Shown here: positions 1 to 7,460 of the stretch, in pieces
Layout: the number at the start of each line of letters is the position of its first letter
Position numbering within the stretch: the stretch's first letter is position 1
Assembly: GCA_900550455.1 (NCBI GenBank)
Contig: URSE01000029.1
Coordinates: 1-13,511, forward strand
Direction of reading: 5' to 3'
DNA length: 13,511 nt
Origin: an uncultured Veillonella sp.
Lineage (GTDB): Bacteria; Bacillota; Negativicutes; Veillonellales; Veillonellaceae
Program-made: the position numbers and the translations under genes
Notes under the pieces: model-generated
What the model saw: only the letters and a program-made list of their open reading frames with translations
Told to the model about the DNA's origin: nothing
Databases searched by the model: none

Positions 1-41
1 TGACACACAGTCCGAAAGATTTGATTGAAATTGAAGTGTAG
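1..41 (+). CDS. C-terminal end of an M24-family (Xaa-Pro type) peptidase, partial
   Basis: Only the last 12 codons and the TAG stop (39-41) are inside the window, read in the frame starting at base 3. They encode THSPKDLIEIEV. This resembles the usual C-terminus of aminopeptidase P / Xaa-Pro dipeptidases, which end in a threonine-lysine-ser/pro then 'ELI.I' type tail, and such a gene commonly lies directly upstream of efp in Firmicutes. The efp ribosome binding site begins right at the stop codon, so the two genes are probably cotranscribed. The identity rests on a very short tail plus context and is therefore tentative. Confidence 0.55.
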   Translation, partial: THSPKDLIEIEV

Positions 42-56
42 TAAGGAGAGATTCTC

Positions 57-614
57 ATGATTTCCAGTAATGACTTCCGCCCAGGCACAACTATTGAACT
101 AGACGGTAATGTATGGCAAGTTGTTGATTTCCAACACGTTAAACCTGGTAAAGGTGCTGCTTTCGTACGTTGTAAATTGAAAAACTTGCAAACTGGTGCT
201 GTGGTTGAACGTACTTTCAATGCTGGTGAAAAAGTGCCAAAAGCACACGTTGATCGTCGTCGTATGCAATACCTCTATGAAGTTGATGGGGCATACACAT
301 TCATGGATAACGAAACCTACGATCAAGTTGAATTGAACCTAGAACAATTGGGGGATGCTAAAAACTTCTTGCTGGAAAACATGGAATGTTCCATTATGTT
401 CTTCCAAGGTATCGTTATCGGTCTTGACCTTCCAGTTTCTGTAGAACTCAAGGTAGTTGAAACTGAACCTGGTATCAAAGGTGATACTGCTACTGGTGGT
501 AACAAACCTGCTACTCTCGAAACAGGCTATGTTGTAAAAGTACCTATGTTCATCAATGTTGATGATGTACTCCGTATTGATACACGCACAGGCCAATACA
601 TCGAACGTGCATAA
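57..614 (+). CDS. efp: Elongation factor P
   Basis: This 185-residue protein is full length for EF-P, the cytoplasmic tRNA-shaped factor that relieves ribosome stalling at polyproline runs by entering the E site. It has the N-terminal KOW-like domain (about 1-65), with the tip loop PGKG at residues 30-33 putting lysine at position 32, followed by two OB domains. The C-terminal signature GDTATGGNKPATLETG (about 142-157) and the ending IDTRTGQYIERA are classic. Lys32 is the residue that is modified in many bacteria, but the modification used here cannot be told from this window. The start is supported by AAGGAG at 43-48, about 8 nt before the ATG. It follows an M24 peptidase and ends at a terminator (671-713). 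Confidence 0.98.
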   Translation: MISSNDFRPGTTIELDGNVWQVVDFQHVKPGKGAAFVRCKLKNLQTGAVVERTFNAGEKVPKAHVDRRRMQYLYEVDGAYTFMDNETYDQVELNLEQLGDAKNFLLENMECSIMFFQGIVIGLDLPVSVELKVVETEPGIKGDTATGGNKPATLETGYVVKVPMFINVDDVLRIDTRTGQYIERA

Positions 615-670
615 TTGCACCCTTCTTTATCAAAGCCATATCGTTTTCCCTTGAGGAATGACAGAAGATA

Positions 671-713
671 GTACCCGTCTTGCAACTACATAAGGCAGAC
701 TGGGTGCTTTTTT
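671..713 (+). terminator. Intrinsic terminator (possible attenuator) between efp and the Asp23 gene
   Basis: Bases 671-683 pair with 695-707 in a 12 bp stem broken by two single bulged bases (681 and 701). The loop is 11 nt (684-694), and six T residues follow directly (708-713). This is a good rho-independent terminator. An upstream GCACCC at 617-622 is also complementary to GGGTGC at 702-707, the 3' arm of the stem, so an alternative pairing that would weaken the terminator is possible. The next ATG is only 12 nt after the T-run, leaving no room for a promoter. Confidence 0.8.
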
Positions 714-725
714 CTTGGGAGCACT

Positions 726-1529
726 ATGAAACCAAAGATCAGCCAATCAGACTTAGGACAAATTAAGATCGGTCATGCCGTCTATGCCACTATAGCAGCG
801 ATTGCAGCCCGTCGAACTCATGGTATAGCAGGCTTAGAGTCCACCATTAACGATGGTATTAGCCGACTCTTAGGGGCTAAGCACGACTATGAAGGAGTTA
901 AGGTATCCTACTCTGATAATGGAGAGATTCATATGACTGTTTACATTGCTGTGTCCTATGGTTATCGTATTCCAGACTTAGTCTTACGGTTACAAGAAAG
1001 AATAAAAACGGCTATACAAACCTATACTTCAATCAAGGTGGAAGCCATTGATATTGTGGTGCAGGATCTCATCTTTGATAGGGCTAATCAGGTGATTGGA
1101 ACAGATGACCTAGACCCTTCAAGTGGAGCACAGGGTCAAGCTTTTAATGATATAGGTTTAGTTGCTAATCCACAGGACCAGAGCCTTTTGGAGTCAATCA
1201 GAAACTTGGTCTTATCCAGTCCCGCTATTCATGCATTAAGCCCCCGTTTTAGGGATGAAGTGGAGGATAAATTAGCCACACCCCTTCGCAAAGAACGATT
1301 GCCAGGGATTAATCTGAAAAAGACTAAGGATGGGCTAGAAATAAATCTCTACCTACAAGCTGTATATGGCTATAAGCTCATTGATGTTGCTCATTCCTTA
1401 CAAGAATCTATAGGACAATTGGTACAAGAAGACCATCAGCTAGACTCTGTCAAAGTAGATGTTCATTTTGAACGACTCATTGAAGATGCTAGTAAACAAG
1501 AAGGAGATAAGAATGACCAAGAAAACTAA
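726..1529 (+). CDS. Asp23/Gls24 family protein with two tandem Asp23 domains
   Basis: The protein has 267 residues, about twice a normal Asp23/YqhY protein. The first domain (about 8-118) is canonical: GQIKIGHAVYATIAAIAARR, then GIAGL, and YGYRIPDLVLRLQERI at 78-93. A second, more divergent copy (about 145-255) repeats the core, with YGYKLIDVAHSLQESI at 214-229, offset by 136 residues. The tail is charged and hydrophilic. No signal peptide or membrane segment is seen. Family members in Firmicutes sit near nusB (YqhY of Bacillus) and have been linked to envelope stress and to lipid synthesis; the molecular function is not settled. The ribosome binding site GGGAG (717-721) is only 4 nt from the ATG. 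The 3' end overlaps nusB by 17 nt and carries its Shine-Dalgarno sequence. Confidence 0.9.
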   Translation: MKPKISQSDLGQIKIGHAVYATIAAIAARRTHGIAGLESTINDGISRLLGAKHDYEGVKVSYSDNGEIHMTVYIAVSYGYRIPDLVLRLQERIKTAIQTYTSIKVEAIDIVVQDLIFDRANQVIGTDDLDPSSGAQGQAFNDIGLVANPQDQSLLESIRNLVLSSPAIHALSPRFRDEVEDKLATPLRKERLPGINLKKTKDGLEINLYLQAVYGYKLIDVAHSLQESIGQLVQEDHQLDSVKVDVHFERLIEDASKQEGDKNDQEN

Positions 1530-1908
1530 TCGTCGTGAAACTCGAGTCTATATTGCTCAAGCTTTGTTTGCTGCTGAATTTCATGGAAATGCTGACCCTA
1601 TTAGCTTTCCAGAAGATTTGGTTAAGGGTCTTATTGATTACGACTATGCATCAGAAGTAATCGACGGTGTTATGGCCCATAAGGGAGACTTGGATGCTAA
1701 AATTCAAGCTCATTCCCCTAAACGTAAGGTAGCCATGTTAGATCCTATGGATCGAAGCTTAATGCGCTTGGCTTTATGGGAGATGGACCACCAAATAGAC
1801 CCTAAGGTAGCTATTAATGAAGCTGTTAATCTCGCTAAGGTATTTGGGTCGGATAACTCCTATAAGTTAGTTAATGCTATTTTGGATGCCTATAGAAAGA
1901 GCCAGTAA
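1513..1908 (+). CDS. nusB: Transcription antitermination factor NusB
   Basis: This 131-residue, all-helical protein has the length and signatures of NusB, which binds boxA RNA with NusE (ribosomal protein S10) and supports processive transcription of rRNA operons. The N-terminus RRETRVYIAQALFAAEFHG, the central DRSLMRLALWEM and the C-terminal AINEAVNLAKVFGSDNSYKLVNAILDA are typical. A longer reading frame from 1459 exists, but the ATG at 1513 has AAGGAG at 1501-1506 with 6 nt spacing and gives the standard N-terminus, so I choose it. The gene overlaps the end of the Asp23 gene by 17 nt, suggesting translational coupling. The TsaD-like gene starts 5 nt after its stop. Confidence 0.96.
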   Translation: MTKKTNRRETRVYIAQALFAAEFHGNADPISFPEDLVKGLIDYDYASEVIDGVMAHKGDLDAKIQAHSPKRKVAMLDPMDRSLMRLALWEMDHQIDPKVAINEAVNLAKVFGSDNSYKLVNAILDAYRKSQ

Positions 1909-1913
1909 GCCTC

Positions 1914-2894
1914 ATGAAAGCCTATTACTTAGGAATTGATACCTCTTGTTATACTACTTCCTGTGCCATCGTGGATGAGTCTGGTAATCTTCTAGGAGAG
2001 GCGAGAAAAATCTTAGAAGTAGCGGACGGTAAGCGGGGGCTACAACAATCGAATATGGTATTTCAACATACTAGGGTTCTCCCAAGCCTAATTGAATCCT
2101 TGCCACAAGTGCCTTTGGCAGCTATTGGTGTATCCGCCTTTCCAAGACGGGAAGAGGATTCTTATATGCCCGCTTTTTTAGTAGGCAAGGGCCATGGCCA
2201 TAGTTTAGCTCATATGATGAAGATACCAGTCTATGAGTTTTCTCATCAAGAGAACCACATCCTAGCGGCCTTGCGAAAACAAGATTATCCATTGGATAAG
2301 CCTTTCTTTAGCCTCCACCTATCTGGTGGGACTACAGAGCTCGTATATTGCCAACCTTGTGAAAGAGGGGTCATTGATACACGGCTCTTAGGAGGGGCCA
2401 TGGATTTACATGGAGGGCAGTTCGTAGATCGGATTGGAGTGTCTTTAGGACTCCATTTTCCTACAGGAGCTCAATTAGATAGCCTATCGCAAGAGGGGGA
2501 GGATTATGAACCTCTTCCAAGCGCTGTAAAGGCTGGGCAGATTTCCTTTGGAGGACCTTGTTCTGAAGCTTTACGCCGAATTGAACGTGCTGCTATTCAT
2601 GAGATGAATTCGGAGCACCTGGCAAATTATCAAGGCAAAATGGGGAGGGCTGTCTTTCATGCCATGGCTAATAGTTTAGAAAAGATGTTAGCCTATCATT
2701 TAGAATCCTATCCTGTAGAGGACCTTGTAGCTGTGGGAGGAGTCATGTCTAATGGCTATATTCGACAACGGTTGCAAGCCTTTTGTAAACGTCATAAAAT
2801 CACAGCTATTTTCGCTGACCCTAAGTATAGTGTAGATAATGCTACAGGTGTAGCTTTTGGAGCTAGTCTTATGGCAACTAAATCATACACGTAG
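1914..2894 (+). CDS. TsaD/Kae1-like (peptidase M22 family) protein, probable paralogue of TsaD
   Basis: The 326-residue protein has the ASKHA-fold signatures of the TsaD/Kae1 family, whose canonical member transfers threonylcarbamoyl to tRNA A37. Visible are the N-terminal LGIDTSCYTT (6-15), the metal-ligand motif HQENH (H111, H115), SGGTTEL (137-143), SFGGPCSEAL (211-220), GGVMSNGYIR (275-284) and the C-terminal VDNATG with D308. Canonical TsaD has a GPG-type loop before the HxxxH motif; here that stretch reads AFPRREEDSYMPAFLVG (75-91). This and the nusB neighbourhood point to the divergent clostridial 'O-sialoglycoprotein endopeptidase' paralogue, with a canonical TsaD expected elsewhere. 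Peptidase activity is a historical label. There is no strong Shine-Dalgarno sequence; the start 5 nt after the nusB stop suggests coupling. Confidence 0.85.
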   Translation: MKAYYLGIDTSCYTTSCAIVDESGNLLGEARKILEVADGKRGLQQSNMVFQHTRVLPSLIESLPQVPLAAIGVSAFPRREEDSYMPAFLVGKGHGHSLAHMMKIPVYEFSHQENHILAALRKQDYPLDKPFFSLHLSGGTTELVYCQPCERGVIDTRLLGGAMDLHGGQFVDRIGVSLGLHFPTGAQLDSLSQEGEDYEPLPSAVKAGQISFGGPCSEALRRIERAAIHEMNSEHLANYQGKMGRAVFHAMANSLEKMLAYHLESYPVEDLVAVGGVMSNGYIRQRLQAFCKRHKITAIFADPKYSVDNATGVAFGASLMATKSYT

Positions 2895-2964
2895 TAACTC
2901 CTGTAAGTCTCTATAGGTTGCTTAGGTGATTGTGGTTACAGCTGATTTTTAGTGAGAGTTAATC

Positions 2965-4176
2965 ATGAATGTATTGTCCATTACACAATTAAATAGCCTT
3001 ATTGGCCGTACCCTAGATCGCGAGTACCTACTTAAGGGTTTTTATGTGCAAGGGACTATTGTAAATCTTAAGCGACACTCTGCAGGCCACTATTATTTTT
3101 CTTTGAAGGACCAGGATGCTTCTATAGATGTGGTCATGTGGTCTTCGACGGTTATGCAAAAAGGATTGGTAGGCCTTTTCGAGAATGGTTTATTAGTGAC
3201 CATCAAGGCTTCTATAAACTTTTGGACCAAGGCAGGTCGCCTCAATATTGTGGCATCGGATATGCAAGTGGGACAGAAGTCACCGTTGCAGTTGGAATTT
3301 GAAGCCTTAAAAAGAGAATTGACTGCTTTAGGCTATTTTGATGATGACCATAAGAAGGCAATCCCTGAGTTATCCGCCTGTATCGGTCTTGTCACCTCTT
3401 CTTCTGGGGCTGTTTTACATGATATTTTGCATGTATCCTTACAACGAAACCCTTTGGTTCGTTTTAAAGTCTTTTCTGTTCCCGTACAGGGAGACAAAGC
3501 GGGCCCTGTGATTGCTCGAGGAATTGCAGCGGCAGATAAGGACCCTGAGGTGGATACCATTATCCTAGGTCGGGGGGGTGGATCTGCCGAAGACCTATGG
3601 CCATTTAATACAAGGGCTGTAGTAGAGGCTGTCTACGCTTGTAAAAAACCTATCGTTTCAGCTGTAGGTCATGAAACTGACTACACACTTTGTGATTATG
3701 CCGCTGATATGCGAGGGGCTACCCCATCTCATGCAGCTGAAATTACGGTTCTACCAATGTCTGTCATGGAAGAACACCTCCGTCTTAAGGAAGACTACTT
3801 GAATACCTATATGCGCCAAGAAGTATTGGATCGTAAAAGGACTCTAGCAGCTCTATTTAACCGTTCCTTGGGTATGCCAGCTCTTCAAATGATTCACCAG
3901 CAGCGGTCTCTTTTAGATAAGAAAAGGGGAATTATGACACAAGACATGAAGGTGGCCTTACAGAAGGAGAAATATCAACTGTCTCTCCTAGGACAAGAGT
4001 TAGAGGCCCTCAATCCAATGAATATTATGCTCAAAGGCTATTCTAAGGTTGAACTCGCAGGGCATATGGTGACCTCTGTTAAGGGGCTACGAGCAGGAGA
4101 TCAACTCACCTTAACCCTACCAGATGGGGCTATTGAAACAGAAATTAAGGAGGTCCATCATGGCTATAAGCATTAA
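2965..4176 (+). CDS. xseA: Exodeoxyribonuclease VII large subunit
   Basis: This is a 403-residue large subunit of exonuclease VII, which with XseB degrades single-stranded DNA to oligonucleotides in repair. An N-terminal OB-fold nucleic-acid-binding domain (about 5-105) carries GHYYFSLKD at 41-49. The catalytic core (about 130-345) shows GLVTSSSGAVLHDI, then GRGGGSAEDLWPFN at 202-215, and the block VSAVGHETDYTLCDYAADMR with GATPSHAAE at 231-259, all diagnostic. A helical region and a C-terminal beta segment with KGYSKV follow. Length is at the short end of normal. Its last 17 nt overlap xseB and contain the xseB ribosome binding site. The 70 nt before the start contain no terminator or promoter that I would defend. 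Confidence 0.97.
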   Translation: MNVLSITQLNSLIGRTLDREYLLKGFYVQGTIVNLKRHSAGHYYFSLKDQDASIDVVMWSSTVMQKGLVGLFENGLLVTIKASINFWTKAGRLNIVASDMQVGQKSPLQLEFEALKRELTALGYFDDDHKKAIPELSACIGLVTSSSGAVLHDILHVSLQRNPLVRFKVFSVPVQGDKAGPVIARGIAAADKDPEVDTIILGRGGGSAEDLWPFNTRAVVEAVYACKKPIVSAVGHETDYTLCDYAADMRGATPSHAAEITVLPMSVMEEHLRLKEDYLNTYMRQEVLDRKRTLAALFNRSLGMPALQMIHQQRSLLDKKRGIMTQDMKVALQKEKYQLSLLGQELEALNPMNIMLKGYSKVELAGHMVTSVKGLRAGDQLTLTLPDGAIETEIKEVHHGYKH

Positions 4177-4366
4177 ATCCTACGAAAAAAAATACGCAGC
4201 CTTAGAGGAGATTGTCCGGAATCTAGACCAGGAGGACTTATCTCTCAATGATATGTTGACACAATACAAGAAGGGACTTACTCTTGTTAAAGAATGTTCG
4301 CAAGTCTTGGATTCTGTGGAAGGTGAGATTCAACAGATTATTGAAGAAGTTCGCATTGCAGAATAA
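4160..4366 (+). CDS. xseB: Exodeoxyribonuclease VII small subunit
   Basis: The 68-residue protein fits XseB, the small helical subunit that binds XseA in several copies. It shows the family pattern SYEKKYAALEEIVRNLDQ, then LSLNDMLTQYKKGLTL and the CSQVLDSVE segment, which form an antiparallel helical hairpin. A frame-compatible upstream ATG at 4124 would add 12 residues from inside xseA. The ATG at 4160 has a near-perfect AAGGAGG (4147-4153) with 6 nt spacing and gives the standard length. The 17 nt overlap with xseA suggests coupled translation, appropriate for subunits needed in unequal amounts. Confidence 0.95.
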   Translation: MAISIKSYEKKYAALEEIVRNLDQEDLSLNDMLTQYKKGLTLVKECSQVLDSVEGEIQQIIEEVRIAE

Positions 4367-4375
4367 GGAACTAGC

Positions 4376-5257
4376 ATGGATATTAAAGCCTATTTAGATG
4401 CCCATAAAAATCAGGTAGAATCTTGGTTGCAGGGCCTTCTGATCAGCCCTAATAAAGAATACGAAAAGCTCTATGATGCCATGAATTATAGCCTCCTTCT
4501 TGGAGGAAAGCGAATTCGTCCAAGCTTGACCATGACTATCTTAGAAGCCTTTGGTCGCCAGCCAACTGATTATAAGGAAATTCTTTGCGCCTTGGAGTGC
4601 ATCCATACCTATTCTTTGGTCCATGATGATTTGCCGGCCATGGATAACGATGATTATCGGCGGGGTAAGTTGACTAATCATAAGGTATATGGGGAGGGAA
4701 TGGCTATCCTAGCAGGAGATGGTCTGTTGACTGCAGCCTTCCAACTTGTGACTGCTAATAGGATTGCAAAAACTGATCAAGTTTTGGCTGTTATTCAGGT
4801 CTTAGCTAGGTGCGCTGGCCCAGAAGGTATGGTCGGAGGACAGGCCTTTGATCTTATGAGTGAAGGTCAGCATATTCCTTTAGATGAACTCAAGGTTCTC
4901 CACCGGGGAAAAACGGGGGCGCTCTTTTCTGCCTCCGTAGAAATCGGCCTTATTTTAGCCCAGGTTGACAGCCGAGTGTATGATGATTTTATGACTTATG
5001 CTGACCACCTAGGCTTGCTTTTCCAAATTACTGATGATATTTTGGATGTCACTGGTACCGTTGAAGACCTCGGTAAAACACCAGGCTCTGACCTCCGCCA
5101 AGACAAGTCAACCTATGTATCACTCCTAGGCCTAACAGGGGCTAAGGAGGAAGCCGCTCGTGTAGCCGCCGCTGCCAAAGCGAGTATCCGAGGCCACCAA
5201 GCTAATATAGAATTATTGGAGGCCCTGGTTGATTATTTATTGATTAGAAGTCATTAA
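4376..5257 (+). CDS. ispA: Polyprenyl (farnesyl/geranyl) diphosphate synthase
   Basis: This 293-residue trans-isoprenyl diphosphate synthase condenses isopentenyl diphosphate with allylic diphosphates, most likely giving farnesyl diphosphate for undecaprenyl and quinone side chains. Visible are GGKRIRP (43-49), the first aspartate-rich motif DDLPAMD (84-90) with the two-residue insertion of bacterial FPP synthases, GGQAFDL (154-160), the KT pair at 179-180, and the second motif ITDDILD (218-224) followed by GKTPGSDL and a late lysine. It starts 9 nt after the xseB stop with a weak AAGGA. The xseA-xseB-ispA order is widespread in Firmicutes. Exact chain length is not certain; FPP synthase is the best guess. 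Confidence 0.95.
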   Translation: MDIKAYLDAHKNQVESWLQGLLISPNKEYEKLYDAMNYSLLLGGKRIRPSLTMTILEAFGRQPTDYKEILCALECIHTYSLVHDDLPAMDNDDYRRGKLTNHKVYGEGMAILAGDGLLTAAFQLVTANRIAKTDQVLAVIQVLARCAGPEGMVGGQAFDLMSEGQHIPLDELKVLHRGKTGALFSASVEIGLILAQVDSRVYDDFMTYADHLGLLFQITDDILDVTGTVEDLGKTPGSDLRQDKSTYVSLLGLTGAKEEAARVAAAAKASIRGHQANIELLEALVDYLLIRSH

Positions 5258-5268
5258 GAGGATAAATC

Positions 5269-5748
5269 GTGTCTTTGTTACAGGGAATATTTCATAATTA
5301 TTTGGCACAAGCAGCCTTCTTTTCTTGGTTTATAGCCCAGGTTATAAAATTTATTATTGTTATGATTAAGGAACAAACGCTTCGCTGGGAACGTCTGGTT
5401 GGATCGGGAGGTTTTCCTTCTTCTCATACCTCCTTTGTAGTAGGAACAACCATGGCCCTACTCTTAAAGTATGGTCCAGACTCTGACCTTTTCGTTTTAG
5501 CCTTAGTCTTATCTTGTGTCGTCATGTATGATGCTTCCCATGTGCGCTTGGAGGCGGGAAAACAGGCAGCTGTTCTCAATGATATTATCGACTTTATTAA
5601 GGCTCATAAATTGCCGGTACCTCTGGAAAATAAGGCCGCACTCAAGGAACTTCTGGGTCATACACCTATTGAAGTATGGGGTGGCTTCATATTGGGAATT
5701 ATCGTAGCCTGTGTACAGTATTATTATGTTTATCAAGGTGTAGTATGA
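5269..5748 (+). CDS. YuiD-type divergent PAP2 family membrane protein (DUF212)
   Basis: The 159-residue protein matches the DUF212/YuiD family, distantly related to PAP2 acid phosphatases. It has hydrophobic segments at roughly 8-35, 55-90 and 133-157. The signatures GGFPSSHTSFVVG (about 47-59), YDASHVRLEAGKQAAVLN (about 87-104) and GHTPIEVWGGFILG (about 130-143) are diagnostic. The PSSH resembles PAP2 motif 2, but the usual third motif (SRxxxxxH) is replaced, so phosphatase activity is unproven. It starts with GTG, supported by AAGAGGA at 5255-5261. Its TGA overlaps the tlyA ATG in an ATGA junction. It lies between ispA and tlyA, where many Firmicutes carry dxs, so a role with prenyl diphosphates is possible but only inferred. 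Confidence 0.88.
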   Translation: MSLLQGIFHNYLAQAAFFSWFIAQVIKFIIVMIKEQTLRWERLVGSGGFPSSHTSFVVGTTMALLLKYGPDSDLFVLALVLSCVVMYDASHVRLEAGKQAAVLNDIIDFIKAHKLPVPLENKAALKELLGHTPIEVWGGFILGIIVACVQYYYVYQGVV

Positions 5749-6551
5749 GTACAAAAGAACGATTGGATGTTTTACTGGTTAATCGCGGCCTCTTTGAGAG
5801 CCGAGAAAAAGCCAAGGCTGCTATTATGGCAGGCCAAATTTTCATGGATGAAAGTATTCGTATTGATAAGGCAGGGACCAAGGTTCCTGTGGATGCCAAT
5901 TTAGTAATCAAAGGAAATACCTTACCCTATGTAAGCCGTGGCGGTTTAAAACTAGAAAAGGCCATTGAACTTTATGGGGTAGACCTTAATAATGCTGTTA
6001 TGATTGACATTGGTGCATCTACAGGTGGATTTACCGATTGCGCCCTTCAACATGGGGCAAAAAAAGTTTTTGCTATTGATGTAGGCTACAACCAATTAGC
6101 TTGGAAACTACGACAAGACCCACGGGTTATCAACATGGAGAAAACTAACATTCGCAGTGTAACTCCTGAAGGGTTAGGGGAGCTAGCAGATTTTATATCC
6201 ATTGATGTAGCCTTTATTTCCTTGGATAAGGTCCTACCTGTAGCAACCACCCTCTTAGCGACTAGTGGTTCTTTAGTAGCTCTTATTAAACCGCAGTTTG
6301 AAGCGGGTAGAGACAAGGTTGGTAAGGGGGGGATTGTCCGCGATCCCGCTACTCATAAAGAGGTTTTAGAACGCATCTTAAGCGTAGCAAGTGATTGCGG
6401 GTTTTATCTTCATGGACTCACTTTTAGTCCTATCAAGGGCATGGAAGGAAATATAGAATTCCTTGGTTACTTTACAAAGGTAGCAGAAGGATCCTTAGAT
6501 ATTACGGAGGACTTAATCGATCAAGTTATCGATCAAGCCCATCAATTATAG
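5745..6551 (+). CDS. tlyA: TlyA family RNA 2'-O-methyltransferase (S4 domain plus FtsJ domain)
   Basis: The 268-residue protein begins with an S4 RNA-binding domain (about 4-62; ERLDVLLVNRGLFESREKAK). It continues with YVSRGGLKLEKA (62-73) and an SAM-dependent FtsJ-type methyltransferase domain with motif I DIGASTGGFTD (88-98), then DVGYNQLAWKLRQDPRV, IDVAFISL and KPQFE. Characterised TlyA enzymes 2'-O-methylate 16S and sometimes 23S rRNA; haemolysin labels are historical. The frame is open from 5676, but the ATG at 5745 gives the standard N-terminus, overlaps the previous stop by 4 nt and has AAGGTG at 5735-5740. TlyA next to argR and recN is a conserved Firmicutes arrangement, here interrupted by NAD kinase and mnmM. 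Confidence 0.95.
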   Translation: MSTKERLDVLLVNRGLFESREKAKAAIMAGQIFMDESIRIDKAGTKVPVDANLVIKGNTLPYVSRGGLKLEKAIELYGVDLNNAVMIDIGASTGGFTDCALQHGAKKVFAIDVGYNQLAWKLRQDPRVINMEKTNIRSVTPEGLGELADFISIDVAFISLDKVLPVATTLLATSGSLVALIKPQFEAGRDKVGKGGIVRDPATHKEVLERILSVASDCGFYLHGLTFSPIKGMEGNIEFLGYFTKVAEGSLDITEDLIDQVIDQAHQL

Positions 6552-6560
6552 GAGACGATT

Positions 6561-7445
6561 ATGCGTATTGGTTTCTTTCCCAACATGGGGAAAGCAAATA
6601 TAATGGAAGTCCTCAAAGAGGCATGTCGCATTTGTGGGAACCATGGAATAGAAGTCTTTATTCCAAACGATTTAGAAGGGGACCACGTGAATTATGATCT
6701 AGGTCTCGATGAAGATCATGTATTACCAAGACCGGAAATATTCCGGGTCATTGACATGGCTTTTTCTTTCGGTGGCGATGGGACCATTATCCAATTGGCC
6801 CGTGAAATTTACGCCTTTGAAGTGCCCATTTGTGGCATTAACCTAGGGGAGTTGGGCTTTTTAAATCAAATTGAAGTGGAGCAATTACCCTGTCATATCG
6901 ATCGTTTGGCAAAAGGGGACTATTATACGGAAAACCGAAACCACCTCTGTGCCTACATTCAGCGAGAAGATGGATCAAAGGAAGACTTGGTTCCAATTAT
7001 TAATGAAATTGTTGTTACCAAGTCTCAGCCAGCCAAGATGGCCCGCATCAATTTAGCTATTAATGGGCGTCATACGCAGATGTACCCTGCTGATGGTTTA
7101 ATCGTATCTTCTGCTACGGGATCTACAGGATATAACTTATCCGCAGGGGGACCTATCATGTCTCCAGATAATCGTTCGCTTATCGTTACCCCTATTGCTC
7201 CTCACCTAATTCAGCATGTGTCCATGGTTTTGCAAGAAAAAGATTTGATTGATATTACCATGCCTGAGCGGGAAGATCAACTCCATGCCTGCATCGATGG
7301 GGCCTACGATTATTGGTTCTCCAATAAGGAATCTCTCCATATAGCATCCAATCCAGTATACTGTAAATTCGTTCGTTTTAATGATCAAGGTTTCTTTGGG
7401 ACACTCTTTAAGAAACTCTCTAGCCGCCGAGATGAGTATATTTAG
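6561..7445 (+). CDS. nadK: NAD kinase (ATP-NAD/polyphosphate-NAD kinase)
   Basis: This 294-residue cytoplasmic enzyme phosphorylates NAD to NADP. The signature GGDGT is at 71-75, followed by ICGINLGELGFLN, the NEIVVTK segment and DGLIVSSATGSTGYNLSAGGPIMSP, which form the NAD site and the glycine-rich C-terminal domain. Length is typical. The ATG is preceded by AGGAG at 6550-6554, partly within the tlyA stop. NAD kinase after tlyA is common in clostridial and Negativicutes genomes. Supply of NADPH for DapB and Asd is a loose thematic link only. Confidence 0.97.
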   Translation: MRIGFFPNMGKANIMEVLKEACRICGNHGIEVFIPNDLEGDHVNYDLGLDEDHVLPRPEIFRVIDMAFSFGGDGTIIQLAREIYAFEVPICGINLGELGFLNQIEVEQLPCHIDRLAKGDYYTENRNHLCAYIQREDGSKEDLVPIINEIVVTKSQPAKMARINLAINGRHTQMYPADGLIVSSATGSTGYNLSAGGPIMSPDNRSLIVTPIAPHLIQHVSMVLQEKDLIDITMPEREDQLHACIDGAYDYWFSNKESLHIASNPVYCKFVRFNDQGFFGTLFKKLSSRRDEYI

Positions 7446-7460
7446 AAAAGAGGGACTCTT

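Noticed and set aside
615..725. T-box riboswitch before the Asp23 gene
   Set aside because: The terminator-like hairpin is present, but no GGGTGGNACCGCG-type T-box sequence or specifier loop can be seen, and the genes downstream are not amino acid related.
1459..1512. Longer nusB start giving 18 extra residues
   Set aside because: The extension lies inside the Asp23 gene with no ribosome binding site; the ATG at 1513 has AAGGAG and gives the family N-terminus.
2895..2964. Terminator or promoter between the TsaD-like gene and xseA
   Set aside because: CTGTAA (2901-2906) and TTACAG (2936-2941) can pair, with a T-run at 2946-2950, but the stem is only 6 bp with a 29 nt loop and the T-run is separated. 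No good -35/-10 pair is present.
5676..5744. Longer tlyA start
   Set aside because: The extra residues read the YuiD gene out of frame and do not resemble an S4 domain start; the ATG at 5745 fits the family.
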